From positions 1-9,702 of the forward strand of contig JABFSV010000151.1 of assembly GCA_013140405.1 (NCBI GenBank): a DNA stretch of 9,702 nt, read 5' to 3'. Every line of letters starts with the position of its first letter. Position 1 is the stretch's first letter. This stretch comes from Methyloglobulus sp. Its GTDB lineage: Bacteria; Pseudomonadota; Gammaproteobacteria; Methylococcales; Methylomonadaceae. The notes beneath the pieces were generated by a model. It made no database searches. It saw nothing but the letters and a program-made list of their open reading frames with translations, and was not told where the DNA came from. The translations under genes were made by a program, and so were the position numbers. Of the stretch, positions 1 through 7,186 are shown in pieces.

Positions 1-43
1 CTGAACAGGAAGTGCATCTAGCCATAACTGCTTTGCATCAAAA

Positions 44-1057
44 CTACAAAGAATCCAGGATTGCCTTTCTTTTGTCATCGTATTCCTGGTCGGAAATCAA
101 ACCTTCCTTGTTAAGTTCTTTGAGTTGCGCCAATTTACTCGCAGTATCATTAGCGGGTTGTGCTGTTGGCGCAACCGTTGGATTCTGCATTGCTTGCGTC
201 ATCGCTTGTCCCAAACCGATACCCGCACCCAAACCCACTCCAGCACCCGCCGCGCCGCCTTCGTTCCGTGCGGCTTCACGCATGGCTTCAAGTTGTTGCA
301 GTTTGGCATAATCCACACCTGCGGCCTGTGCAGCTTGTGCTTCTGCGGTGACATCGGCTATGCGGTTGATGCGGGTCAGGGTTTCGTCATCGAAACTCGT
401 GCCTTCGATCCGGAAATCGGTCATCTCAAAGCCGAGCTTGCCGAACTCGGCATTCAATTTTGCGGTTATACCGTCGGATATTTCATTGCGGCTGGCATCA
501 ATATCGGCATAGGAATATTTGCTTTCGGCGAGAAAATCACTGAGCGGATGAATAATCCGTTCGGACATGACTTTGCGGAAATCTTCAACCAAAAAATCGC
601 CGTGGCTACCGACCACATTGACGAAAAAGCCGCGTCCGTCGGAAATTCGATAGCTATAATTGCCGTAAGCCTTCAACCCGACCGGAAATTTGTATTTGGG
701 GTCTTCGTATTTGATGCTTGAGGTAGTACCCCATTTTTGGTTGAGAATTTCCGTGCGCCTGAAAAAATAAATGCCGACTTTATGATGGCTTTCAAAAAAC
801 TGCATGAAGTTTTTGATCGTCGTCCAAAAGGGAATATTAGCCGTTTCCAGCGTAATTAGGCACTGCTCTTCGATTACGGCTTGCACTTTGCCCTCGTAAA
901 CGAAAATACAGCCTTGCCCAGGGCCGACGATCAGCTTGGAGGCATTTTTAATTTCGTCGCCGTTGTCGCTCCACTCATAAAATAAGGCATCGGGATTCGG
1001 ATCGCGCCATTCGATAACCGAACGTAGTTGCCGTCTAATACCGTCGAATAATGCCAT
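44..1057 (-). CDS. SPFH-domain protein with C-terminal SHOCT motif (virion core protein/YdjI-like)
   Basis: 337 residues. Residues about 25-235 read as an SPFH (band 7/prohibitin-like) domain of the bacterial YdjI or 'virion core protein' group, with the typical start (MALFDGIRRQL) and an early segment on display of a potential-regulated surface. An alanine/glutamine-rich stretch (about 236-265) looks like a coiled coil. A glycine-rich linker follows (about 267-285, GAGVGLGAGIGLG). The last 30 residues (about 307-337, SKLAQLKELNKEGLISDQEY) match the SHOCT motif, a short helical pair thought to mediate oligomerisation. No signal peptide or clear membrane helix is visible. Relatives I recall often end in a zinc ribbon, and here SHOCT occupies that place. 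The start is supported by GGAGA seven bases upstream (1065-1069). SPFH proteins generally form membrane-associated rings. The specific role is not known, and the neighbours (ppa, thyA) do not suggest one. Confidence 0.85.
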   Translation of the reverse strand: MALFDGIRRQLRSVIEWRDPNPDALFYEWSDNGDEIKNASKLIVGPGQGCIFVYEGKVQAVIEEQCLITLETANIPFWTTIKNFMQFFESHHKVGIYFFRRTEILNQKWGTTSSIKYEDPKYKFPVGLKAYGNYSYRISDGRGFFVNVVGSHGDFLVEDFRKVMSERIIHPLSDFLAESKYSYADIDASRNEISDGITAKLNAEFGKLGFEMTDFRIEGTSFDDETLTRINRIADVTAEAQAAQAAGVDYAKLQQLEAMREAARNEGGAAGAGVGLGAGIGLGQAMTQAMQNPTVAPTAQPANDTASKLAQLKELNKEGLISDQEYDDKRKAILDSL

Positions 1058-1217
1058 AAAAAGGTCTCCGTTGGAGCAAAATAAAGTCCTTTTATGTTAG
1101 TTGAAACCTATGAAATAGCAACAAATGTTATTTAAGCGTCAGATGTTCCGTTGCTTTTTTTGTGGGTGGGAATCGTTAGTAAAGCTGCATCCAGGCTTAT
1201 TGCAAAATCCGAAACAT

Positions 1218-1838
1218 CTAGGTCGTATAATGTCCATAATGATGTTGATAATCTGCCATTGCCCTTCTTATCACTTCATGGGCTTCATCCCGACCATAGA
1301 CATGGGTTATTTCGCAGATTAAATCTTCGCTGGGCAAATGCTTATAGGTCAAGAAGTAATGCCTTAGTCGATCAATATAGGATGAGGGGCAATCGGAAAC
1401 ATCGTTCCATTGCCGATAAAACTCATCACCTTTCATAACGGCGATGATCTTATCGTCGGCTTCACCCGCATCCAACAAACGGAAGCCCCCGATGGGCACT
1501 GCCTGTACGAGAATATCTCCATGCGTTACGGGGCGCTCACTGAGTACGCAGATATCCAGTGGATCACCGTCGCCCTTGATGACTTTCCTGCCTGATTTCT
1601 CCTGCGCGTACTCTGCCACTTCTTCGGCACAGTAGGTTTGTGGAATAAATCCGTAGAGGGTAGGAATCATGTTGGAAAATTTTTGTGGGCGGTCAATCCT
1701 GAGATAACCGCTGGCCTTGTCGATTTCATACTTGATGGTGTCGGACGGTACTATTTCGATAAATGCGGTTACGATGGTAGGGCTATTGTCGCCGGGTTCT
1801 ATGCCGTGCCAGGGGTGGGCTTTGTGTCTCATACTCAT
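1218..1838 (-). CDS. ppa: Inorganic pyrophosphatase, family I (soluble)
   Basis: 206 residues. It hydrolyses cytoplasmic pyrophosphate to two phosphates, which drives biosynthetic reactions forward. The family I signature is clear: GDGDPLDICV at residues 89-98 supplies the metal-binding aspartates (D90, D92, D95). DAGEADDKIIAV (about 123-134) gives the next acidic/lysine cluster, and YFLTYK (161-166) gives the late Tyr-Lys pair. EIVPSDTIKYEID (28-40) is the substrate-binding N-terminal strand. Length is slightly above the ~175 residues of E. coli Ppa because of an N-terminal extension (HPWHGI) and an insert, as in one branch of the family. No strong Shine-Dalgarno precedes the ATG at 1838, and a second in-frame ATG lies two codons later at 1832, so the start could be either. 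It is probably its own transcription unit, 75 bp from thyA. Confidence 0.95.
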   Translation of the reverse strand: MSMRHKAHPWHGIEPGDNSPTIVTAFIEIVPSDTIKYEIDKASGYLRIDRPQKFSNMIPTLYGFIPQTYCAEEVAEYAQEKSGRKVIKGDGDPLDICVLSERPVTHGDILVQAVPIGGFRLLDAGEADDKIIAVMKGDEFYRQWNDVSDCPSSYIDRLRHYFLTYKHLPSEDLICEITHVYGRDEAHEVIRRAMADYQHHYGHYTT

Positions 1839-1866
1839 TGAACTACTTTAATTGTCTGTGGTTGAG

Positions 1867-1895
1867 CCATGGTAATTTTGTGCAAATTATCATGG
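1867..1895. repeat. Imperfect inverted repeat between thyA and ppa
   Basis: CCATGGTAATTT (1867-1878) and AAATTATCATGG (1884-1895) are inverted copies matching at 11 of 12 positions around a 5-nt loop. The repeat sits just downstream of thyA and about 30-60 bp upstream of the ppa start. There is no T-run after it on the minus strand, so it is a poor intrinsic terminator in that direction. It could be a protein-binding site at the ppa promoter or a transcript-end hairpin. Confidence 0.45.
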
Positions 1896-1913
1896 TATCG
1901 CATTAAGAAAGGT

Positions 1914-2768
1914 TTAAACGGAAATAGCCGCCTTGATATGCTCATGGGCTTGGTAATCGGTGATTTCAAAATCATCGTATTGATAAGCAAAAATCGATTC
2001 CGGTTTCCGTTTGATGGTTAATGTTGGTAATGGATAAGGTTGTCGGGTTAACTGCAACTTAGCTTGTTCCAAATGATTTAAGTACAAATGCACATCGCCA
2101 CCCGTCCAAATAAAGTCGCCCACTTGTAAATTGCATTGTTGCGCCACGATATGCGTCAACAAAGCATAGCTGGCGATGTTGAACGGCACACCCAAAAACG
2201 TATCGCAACTGCGCTGATAAAGCTGGCAGGATAATTTTCCCGCTTGTCCTGAGCTTGTCGAAGGAGCCACATAAAACTGAAAAAACGCATGGCAGGGCGC
2301 TAACGCCATTTTGCCATTTGCTACATTCTGTTGTGGACTGATGCTTTCATCCGGCAAGTCCGCCACATTCCAGGCAGACACAATCATACGGCGGCTGTTG
2401 GGTGTGTTTTTCAACTGCTCGATAATTTGCTGTATCTGGTCGATGATTTTTCCATCAGGCGTAGGCCATGACCGCCATTGGTATCCATAAATAGGCCCCA
2501 GTTCTCCGTTACCGTCAGCCCACTCATTCCAGATATTTACGTCATGTTCACGTAAGTAAGCAGTATTGGTCTCACCTTTCAAGAACCACAACAATTCATG
2601 GATGATGGATTTGGCATGGATTTTTTTGGTGGTGACTAAGGGGAAGCCATCCGCCAATGCAAAGCGCATCTGATGACCGAAAATAGACAAGGTACCGCTG
2701 CCCGTTCGATCTCCCTTTAAAGCGCCTTCCTGGAGAATTTTGTCAAGCAACTGCAAATACTGTTTCAT
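1914..2768 (-). CDS. thyA: Thymidylate synthase, with a repeat-derived in-frame insertion
   Basis: 284 residues, against 264 in E. coli. It converts dUMP to dTMP using methylene-tetrahydrofolate. Key residues are in place: R21 in DRTGSGT, the paired arginines R126-R127 ([11 protein letters not shown]), catalytic C159 in [12 protein letters not shown], and N197 in [12 protein letters not shown]. Two inserts explain the extra 20 residues. One is a 13-residue segment before the catalytic loop (about 139-152, [14 protein letters not shown]), found in many ThyA proteins. The other is a net gain of seven residues at about 169-176 (PSTSSGQA), where E. coli has a short turn (ADG). The second is encoded by a repeat unit at 2245-2265. 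The frame and all catalytic residues survive, so the enzyme is probably active. The start ATG overlaps the lgt stop (ATGA), which indicates translational coupling in an lgt-thyA operon, as in other gammaproteobacteria. Confidence 0.96.
   Translation of the reverse strand: MKQYLQLLDKILQEGALKGDRTGSGTLSIFGHQMRFALADGFPLVTTKKIHAKSIIHELLWFLKGETNTAYLREHDVNIWNEWADGNGELGPIYGYQWRSWPTPDGKIIDQIQQIIEQLKNTPNSRRMIVSAWNVADLPDESISPQQNVANGKMALAPCHAFFQFYVAPSTSSGQAGKLSCQLYQRSCDTFLGVPFNIASYALLTHIVAQQCNLQVGDFIWTGGDVHLYLNHLEQAKLQLTRQPYPLPTLTIKRKPESIFAYQYDDFEITDYQAHEHIKAAISV
2245..2265. repeat. Short palindrome-like repeat inserted in thyA
   Basis: The plus strand reads TCCTGAGCTTGTCGAAGGA at 2247-2265, preceded by TG. 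The ends are complementary (TCCT/AGGA) and the interior can pair partly (GC around a TTG loop), giving an imperfect hairpin. The net size gained by thyA is 21 nt, a multiple of three. I recall this unit, read as TCGACAAGCTCAGGA on the other strand, as a dispersed repeat in many bacterial genomes, where it produces peptides such as STSSGQA. Only one copy is seen in this window. Confidence 0.7.
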
Positions 2769-3547
2769 GCGGCCTTTTTATGCGCCCAGAATAACATGCC
2801 AGCACCGATGAGTATCATCGGCGTAGACAAGATTTGCCCCATCGTCACCCAATCCAATGCGAGATAGCCAAGCTGTGCATCGGGCATCCGGAAGAATTCG
2901 ACAAAAAACCGGAAGCAGCCGTAGCAAAACAACGCCAAACCTGTTGCACCCATCGTCGGCCTGGGCTTACTGGTATACACCCAAAGGATGATAAACAACA
3001 CCACGCCTTCCAGGAAAGCCTCGTAAAGCTGGGAAGGATGGCGGGGCAACGCACCGCCATTAGGGAACACCATAGCCCAAGGCATATCGGTAGGCCGCCC
3101 CCAGAGTTCCGAATTGATGAAATTACCGAGCCGCCCAGCACCCAAGCCAATCGGGCAAAGTGGTGCGATGATGTCGGTCAATTGCAGCATGGTGCAATTC
3201 TTTTGTTTACCGAATAGCCACATGGCAATAAACACGCCCAACATGCCGCCATGAAAGGACATGCCGCCCTGCCATATTTTGAACAGGATAAGGGGATTGC
3301 TCAAGAATTCACTGAAATTGTAAAACAAGATGTAACCAATCCTGCCACCCAGAATAACCCCCATTGCGCCATAGGTGACCAAGTCTTCTACCGCCGCCGG
3401 CTTGATCGGTGACCACGGCTGCTGGGCCCGTTTTTGCCCCAACACCCAGACTCCCGCAAAGCCAATCAGGTACATCAAACCATACCAGTGAATTTTTAAT
3501 GGGCCAATAGCGAACAGTATGGGATCAATTTGAGGGTAGGTCAGCAT
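2765..3547 (-). CDS. lgt: Prolipoprotein diacylglyceryl transferase
   Basis: 260 residues. This inner-membrane enzyme transfers diacylglycerol from phosphatidylglycerol to the lipobox cysteine of prolipoproteins, the first step of lipoprotein maturation. The family signature is complete: SFHGGM (97-102, with the conserved histidine H99), [14 protein letters not shown] (138-151, with the essential arginine and asparagine), RHPSQLYEA (169-177) and [15 protein letters not shown] (209-223). About seven hydrophobic segments alternate with short loops, the first near residues 20-37. Length is a little under the E. coli protein (291). The stop codon overlaps the thyA start by 4 nt. No good Shine-Dalgarno precedes the ATG at 3547. 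A perfect TATAAT lies about 30 bp upstream (3576-3581, minus strand) and probably belongs to its promoter. Confidence 0.96.
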   Translation of the reverse strand: MLTYPQIDPILFAIGPLKIHWYGLMYLIGFAGVWVLGQKRAQQPWSPIKPAAVEDLVTYGAMGVILGGRIGYILFYNFSEFLSNPLILFKIWQGGMSFHGGMLGVFIAMWLFGKQKNCTMLQLTDIIAPLCPIGLGAGRLGNFINSELWGRPTDMPWAMVFPNGGALPRHPSQLYEAFLEGVVLFIILWVYTSKPRPTMGATGLALFCYGCFRFFVEFFRMPDAQLGYLALDWVTMGQILSTPMILIGAGMLFWAHKKAA

Positions 3548-3575
3548 AAGTAGTTTCGATGTTAAATACGCGTTT

Positions 3576-3581
3576 ATTATA
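3576..3581 (-). promoter_or_regulatory. Candidate -10 box for lgt-thyA
   Basis: The minus strand reads TATAAT, a consensus sigma-70 -10 hexamer, 28 bp before the lgt ATG. No convincing -35 hexamer is seen 16-18 bp further upstream. The call therefore rests on the -10 match and its position alone. Confidence 0.35.
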
Positions 3582-3585
3582 ACTT

Positions 3586-3714
3586 AACTGTAAAAATTAC
3601 CTGGGTGTTTATCGCCTGATTGCTTTGGGCAATCACTATGAAACCAATGCCGATTTGCCCCATACCGTTACGATAAGTGCCATGTCGTACGATTTCTACG
3701 GATACTCTTTTTAA
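3586..3714 (+). pseudogene. Possible 3' gene remnant, unidentified
   Basis: A plus-strand frame with no start codon reads as a plausible protein tail (VYRLIALGNHYETNADL, later TISAMSYDFYGYSF) and ends at TAA 3712-3714. The residue mix looks like real protein, not random sequence, but I do not recognise the family. The frame is closed upstream by a stop at 3580-3582. A second short open stretch in another frame (3752-3856, containing TEDQWLVAKTFGNKYGSQM) lies just downstream and also looks protein-like. Together they suggest one or two decayed genes in the 339-bp gap between lgt and the next gene. Nothing else recognisable is in this gap apart from the lgt -10 box. Chance open frames remain possible. 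Confidence 0.28.
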
Positions 3715-3886
3715 CTAGCTCGCTCAGGCACAAAGTTAACAAACCAAGTGAGCATTTGTTGAAAAAATAGGTCTAACGGACGACTTGCCAACAAATACTG
3801 AGGATCAATGGTTGGTTGCTAAAACTTTTGGCAATAAATATGGGTCTCAGATGTAAAAGTATTTCCCTTCCCACCGGAGAAGACCG

Positions 3887-4420
3887 ATGAAATGTATTTA
3901 TTACCTCACCACCACCCTCGATAGCACCAGCCAAATTAGCGACGACTTGCACAAAGCGGGTATTGGCGATTGGTTTATTCATGTTTTAAGCAAGGATGAA
4001 GCAGGGCTTAGCAAAAAGAAGATACATTCGAGCAACTATTTAGAACAACTGGACATATTGCGTTTTGGCATCATTGGTGCGATTGTCGGTTTTATCTTAG
4101 GGTTGTTCGCAGCAAACTGGTTGGAGACCGCCAAACCCTTTGGCCCCGACGTGCCGGGTATCGTCTATTTTGCAATTACGGGTGTCCTGACCTTATTCGG
4201 TGCTTGGGAAGGCGGTTTGATGGGTATTGCCAGCGAGAACAAAAAAATCGCCCTATTCCACGATGATATAGGGGCGGGCAAGTATCTGATTTTGATTTAT
4301 GCCCGAAAAAATAAGGAAGACATTGTCAAAACTGTCATGACCACCCAACATCCAGAAGCGCAACTGGTTGCCGAAGATGAGTACTTCTACAATCCCTTAT
4401 CCGGCCTGAAGCGGATATGA
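3887..4420 (+). CDS. Small membrane protein of unknown function (two transmembrane helices)
   Basis: 177 residues; I do not recognise a named family with confidence. The N-terminal 50 residues (MKCIYYLTTTLDSTSQISDDLHKAGI) look like a small alpha/beta unit, with a strand, a helix and a second strand. Two hydrophobic segments follow: about 59-78 (FGIIGAIVGFILGLFAANWL) and about 91-115, glycine-rich. They are separated by a short Pro/Gly loop. A C-terminal cytoplasmic-looking segment (about 117-177, with KYLILIYARKNKEDIVKTVM) resembles a second strand-helix unit. The layout is reminiscent of DUF1269 or stress-protein-17M-like membrane proteins, which is a resemblance only. The start has a good ribosome site (GGAGA at 3876-3880, six bases before the ATG). 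The gene stands alone on the plus strand, convergent with the restriction-enzyme fragment that ends at 4479. The 58 bp between them hold no clear terminator. Confidence 0.75.
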   Translation: MKCIYYLTTTLDSTSQISDDLHKAGIGDWFIHVLSKDEAGLSKKKIHSSNYLEQLDILRFGIIGAIVGFILGLFAANWLETAKPFGPDVPGIVYFAITGVLTLFGAWEGGLMGIASENKKIALFHDDIGAGKYLILIYARKNKEDIVKTVMTTQHPEAQLVAEDEYFYNPLSGLKRI

Positions 4421-4478
4421 CTTTTCCAGCCAAGAATACCGTGCCACAAAATGTTGGGGCCTGTACCTTATCTGCAAC

Positions 4479-5792
4479 CTACACTGCATCAATTTCCTGC
4501 ATAATCCTATGGGTTTCGCTTAGCGCGACGATGCTTTTCTGGTAATGCAGGATGTCATCAAAAGATAGCGTCCTGCCGTGGCGGTCTTTTAGCCATTTTT
4601 GCGCGGGCTGGTAGCCGCCGATGTAGAATTCCCAGGCGATTTTAGGAACGCCGTCGAAATATTGCGTGTCGTTGATCCAAACCTTTCCGGTCATATCGGC
4701 CTGTTCTAAAACAGCCGTTCGTGGTGCAGGCTCAGGGCGAACGGTAAAATCATGCTGGTTGATCTTTCGGGTGACGATATTGTCGCCATCAATCGGGTAT
4801 GTGGTGATAAGGTTATTGACCGCTTGGCTCTCAAGCAAATGCAATTGGCGCAGTTCGCCACCCAGTTTTACCAGTGGCCAGAAGGTGTGCGGGTCTGGAT
4901 AAGGCACGCGGGGGAAGTCGGTTTTCAGGAATTCTTTGTAGGTATCGCGGTAATTGGGCGAATGCAATACGGCATAGATGTAATCGAGCAGGTCGATAGG
5001 GGCGAAGCTTTGGTTATCCGTACTGGCGGATTTTTCTGGGGCAAAGGTTAACTCTAGCTTTTCCGCAATTTGCTGGACGATGACGGGGTTCAGGTTGGGT
5101 TGTCTAATGCTGGTTTCTTGCAGGGATTGTTGACCGGTGGTTTCTGGGTAGAGGTAGAGCGGCGCAATATTGTTACTTTCTTTAAGGCTTAAAGAATGAA
5201 GGGTAAATAACTCAGAAGTAACAAAAACATCAGCGAATAGCCTTTGCTGCTCAATTTGACGGTTGAAACAAAGTCCTACGTTTTCCCCTTTCAGGAAATG
5301 TTGCATGACTTTTTCACGACCACGGTCAATCAAGTTAGACGAATAATAAATCCTACGGTAATCAAATGGGCGGTATAAAACGTCTTCTATCTTTGCTGGG
5401 TTAAACGTTTCTTTCTGCCTTGCTTCCGATATTTTCCAGTCGCAATTCTCTTTCAAGTTTAATTTTGAGGCTATTTCCCTGTCAGAATAATTTTGGTCAT
5501 AAAAACATTGGATTCGGTCTTTTAAGGTGGCCTTATCCATATCAACCACAAAATCATCCCGATGGGTTTTGATGCCACTGGAATTGACCGGAAACAACTC
5601 ATTTACCGAAAAGCCCTGTTGGTACTGTCCATAAACCCCAAAATCCTTCGCCACAAAAAAATATTCCGGCGCACGGCATTCAATCCGCTGCCACGGCAAG
5701 GTGCTAATGCTGTTATCCAACAGCGTTTGGTATTTGTCTTTACGTAGGCCGTAAAGGTCAAGGTGGTAAACGTCGGCTAAGGGTTTGGTCAT
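4479..5792 (-). CDS. C-terminal specificity domain of a type ISP/IIG-like restriction-modification enzyme (split-off fragment)
   Basis: 437 residues. It matches the C-terminal part of single-chain type ISP-like restriction-modification enzymes, the region that recognises the DNA target. It starts at the usual linker (PLADVYHLDLYGLRKDKY, residues 4-21), which in intact relatives directly follows the methyltransferase domain. It then carries EYFFVAKDF (43-51), GFSVNELFPVNSSGI (60-74), RPFDYRRIYY (141-150) and LLDYIYAVLHSPNYRDTY further on. It ends in a normal-looking tail (HRIMQEIDAV). Reading frame and domain are undamaged. It has its own ATG at 5792, 21 nt after the hicB stop, but no Shine-Dalgarno is visible, so translation may depend on coupling or be weak. 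The missing N-terminal half lies upstream on the same strand (6406-8314), separated only by hicAB. It is best read as one half of a split enzyme, not an independent gene type. Confidence 0.85.
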   Translation of the reverse strand: MTKPLADVYHLDLYGLRKDKYQTLLDNSISTLPWQRIECRAPEYFFVAKDFGVYGQYQQGFSVNELFPVNSSGIKTHRDDFVVDMDKATLKDRIQCFYDQNYSDREIASKLNLKENCDWKISEARQKETFNPAKIEDVLYRPFDYRRIYYSSNLIDRGREKVMQHFLKGENVGLCFNRQIEQQRLFADVFVTSELFTLHSLSLKESNNIAPLYLYPETTGQQSLQETSIRQPNLNPVIVQQIAEKLELTFAPEKSASTDNQSFAPIDLLDYIYAVLHSPNYRDTYKEFLKTDFPRVPYPDPHTFWPLVKLGGELRQLHLLESQAVNNLITTYPIDGDNIVTRKINQHDFTVRPEPAPRTAVLEQADMTGKVWINDTQYFDGVPKIAWEFYIGGYQPAQKWLKDRHGRTLSFDDILHYQKSIVALSETHRIMQEIDAV

Positions 5793-5813
5793 GAGATGAA
5801 AACGGTAATACGG

Positions 5814-6155
5814 TTAAATATTAAGGGAGTGAATATCTTTGCTAATGACATCCTTAATATAATCATTCAACGATTTGCCGCATTCTACCGATTTTTTTGC
5901 CGCTTTTTCATGCAGTTCCTGGCCTAACCTGATATTAAACGAACCTTTAAAAGGCTTTTTCGGTTCCCGATTTAATTCTTTGCAGGTTGCAAGATAATCA
6001 TCGACTGAATCCTTAAAGTTGTTTTCAAGCTCTTCTAAGGTATTGCCTTCATATAAGAGCAAATCAGTAATATGAAGAATCTTCCCATATAAGCAACGAT
6101 CTTTTAGGCTGGTTTCAATAGAGCCTTGATAACCTTTGTAATTAAATAAATTCAT
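5814..6155 (-). CDS. hicB: HicB-type antitoxin
   Basis: 113 residues. The N-terminal 65 residues (FNYKGYQGSIETSLKDRCLY, then GKILHITDLLLYEGNTLEEL) form the degenerate RNase H-like fold that covers the toxin. Residues about 71-110 (GSFNIRLGQELHEKAAKKS, later SLNDYIKDVISK) are a ribbon-helix-helix DNA-binding domain, so this antitoxin should repress its own promoter. The ATG overlaps the end of hicA by 14 nt, and GAGG sits eight bases upstream inside hicA, indicating tight coupling. Base composition is low: one 60-base line within hicB holds 20 G/C, against 34 in a line of the restriction gene upstream, consistent with separate origin. The gene is 21 nt from the restart of the restriction enzyme's specificity domain. 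Confidence 0.93.
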   Translation of the reverse strand: MNLFNYKGYQGSIETSLKDRCLYGKILHITDLLLYEGNTLEELENNFKDSVDDYLATCKELNREPKKPFKGSFNIRLGQELHEKAAKKSVECGKSLNDYIKDVISKDIHSLNI

Positions 6156-6384
6156 TTTTTAACCTCGCTAAGATTTCTTTTCGCACATAGTCTTTGATTG
6201 CCTTGTCAGGGTGTGGTTTGTGCAGATTGATTATGGTGTTGGTTTCCTTATGGAAAAATTTCACACGCGAACCTGCACCCTCGATTTTGATGAAATTCAA
6301 TATAGCCATAAGCCGCTCAAGTTCGTCCCAGGTGAATTCTGATTCAGATTTAAGTTTTTCTATCAGCTTGTCTTTTTTGCTCAT
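6142..6384 (-). CDS. hicA: HicA-type mRNA interferase toxin
   Basis: 80 residues from the ATG at 6384. HicA toxins are small dsRBD-fold proteins that bind or cleave mRNA and stop translation. The sequence (MSKKDKLIEKLKSESEFTW, then GAGSRVKFFH at 36-45 and INLHKPHPDKAIKDYVRK at 52-69) fits the HicA/YcfA branch ending in the LHxPHP...Y motif. Classical HicA proteins carry a catalytic histidine just after the Gly-Ser turn. This one has arginine there (GSR), so any catalytic role would fall on H45, H55 or H58, as in other members of this branch. An upstream in-frame TTG at 6402 could extend the protein by six residues, but it lies inside the inverted repeat and is unlikely to be used. The gene begins 21 nt after the stop of the methyltransferase fragment and overlaps hicB by 14 nt. 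Confidence 0.9.
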   Translation of the reverse strand: MSKKDKLIEKLKSESEFTWDELERLMAILNFIKIEGAGSRVKFFHKETNTIINLHKPHPDKAIKDYVRKEILARLKNEFI

Positions 6385-6397
6385 GGTCTTAGTGTAA

Positions 6398-6418
6398 TGC
6401 AACTATTATTTAGTTGCA
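6398..6418. promoter_or_regulatory. Candidate HicB operator upstream of hicA
   Basis: TGCAACTA (6398-6405) and TAGTTGCA (6411-6418) are perfect inverted 8-mers around a 5-nt centre (TTATT). The site spans the stop codon of the methyltransferase fragment and ends 13 bp before the hicA ATG. hicAB operons are generally repressed by the ribbon-helix-helix domain of HicB binding inverted repeats at the promoter. On the minus strand the AT-rich centre (TAAATAAT) could serve as a -10 region, with TTGTTA about 19 bp upstream as a weak -35. Assignment as operator is inference from position and symmetry. Confidence 0.5.
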
Positions 6419-7186
6419 CTATTTTTGAGTTTAACAAAAATATTGATGGAAACGCCCTGCATAATGTCGAACACGTTTTCATCTTTACTGCCATCGACGG
6501 CGGTTTCTTTCTTTTTGCTGTTGCCGTGCAGGTCGAGGATGTAAATCTTGTCGAAGGTTTCCAGCAAGTGCTTACGCATTTGCCGATGGATTACGCCGTC
6601 GATAAAGCTGTTGTTGCTTATATAAGCTAAGATGCCTTCACCGTTCTTTTCAATAAAATGCGAGCCATAGCGGATAAACTTGATGTAATCGTCCGATAAG
6701 GGCTGGATGTTTTTTTCGTTGAGGTCTTTTTTGTAATCGGCCACCAAACGTTGTATCCAATCGCCTTTGTTGCTGCTGCTGACCGAATACGGCGGGTTGC
6801 CCATGACGACCATAATCGGATTTTCGCGCTTGATATGGTTGGCTTCGTTGGCTTCTTGCGCCAGCCAAGTGGCGAACAACGTGCCAGTGTCGGGGTGGGA
6901 TTCTTCCAGGGAATTGGTCAGGTAAATGTTAAGGCGCGGTTGTTTTTTAGGTTTGTAGCCCGTTTCTTTTAACAGCAAATCCAGCTTTAAATGCGCCATC
7001 GCGTAAGAGGCCATGAGGATTTCAAAGCCGTGTACCCGTGGGATGAGGTGTTCTTCCACGTATTGGCTCCACAGCCCTTGCTGGCCTTTGAATTTTTGGT
7101 GGATGTGTTTGATGACGGCGGCAAGGAAGGTGCCGGTCCCTGTCGCCGGATCAAGTATCTGGACTTTGTGGACTTCCTTATCGACT
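6406..7186 (-). pseudogene. N6-adenine methyltransferase portion of the split restriction-modification enzyme (frameshifted from its N-terminus)
   Basis: About 259 residues, in a frame one base off from the upstream nuclease part. Motif I is at the very beginning of the aligned portion (VQILDPATGTGTF, the SAM-binding loop). GNPPYS (motif IV, catalytic for N6-adenine methylation) follows about 115 residues later. The region NSLEESHPDTGTLF and the tail FDIMQGVSINIFVK match type ISP/IIG-like enzymes. There is no start codon of its own at the beginning: the first in-frame methionine after the shift is well inside the domain, downstream of motif I. It should therefore be read as a continuation of 7187-8314. 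It stops at TAA 6406-6408, after FVKLKNSATK, exactly where intact relatives run into the specificity domain now found at 5792. All visible catalytic motifs are intact, so the lesion may be recent or a sequencing error. Confidence 0.82.

Noticed and set aside
125..721. Plus-strand open frame of 198 codons
   Set aside because: It is antisense to the SPFH gene, which has clear domains and a ribosome site.
1141..1219. AGATGTTCCG (1141-1150) and CCGAAACATCT (1209-1219) as an inverted pair downstream of ppa, near a T7 run
   Set aside because: The arms are about 60 bp apart with little pairing inside and the T-run is in the loop region, so it is not a convincing terminator.
6402..6402. TTG at 6400-6402 as the start of hicA
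   Set aside because: It lies inside the inverted repeat and adds six residues not typical of the family; the ATG at 6384 gives the usual length.
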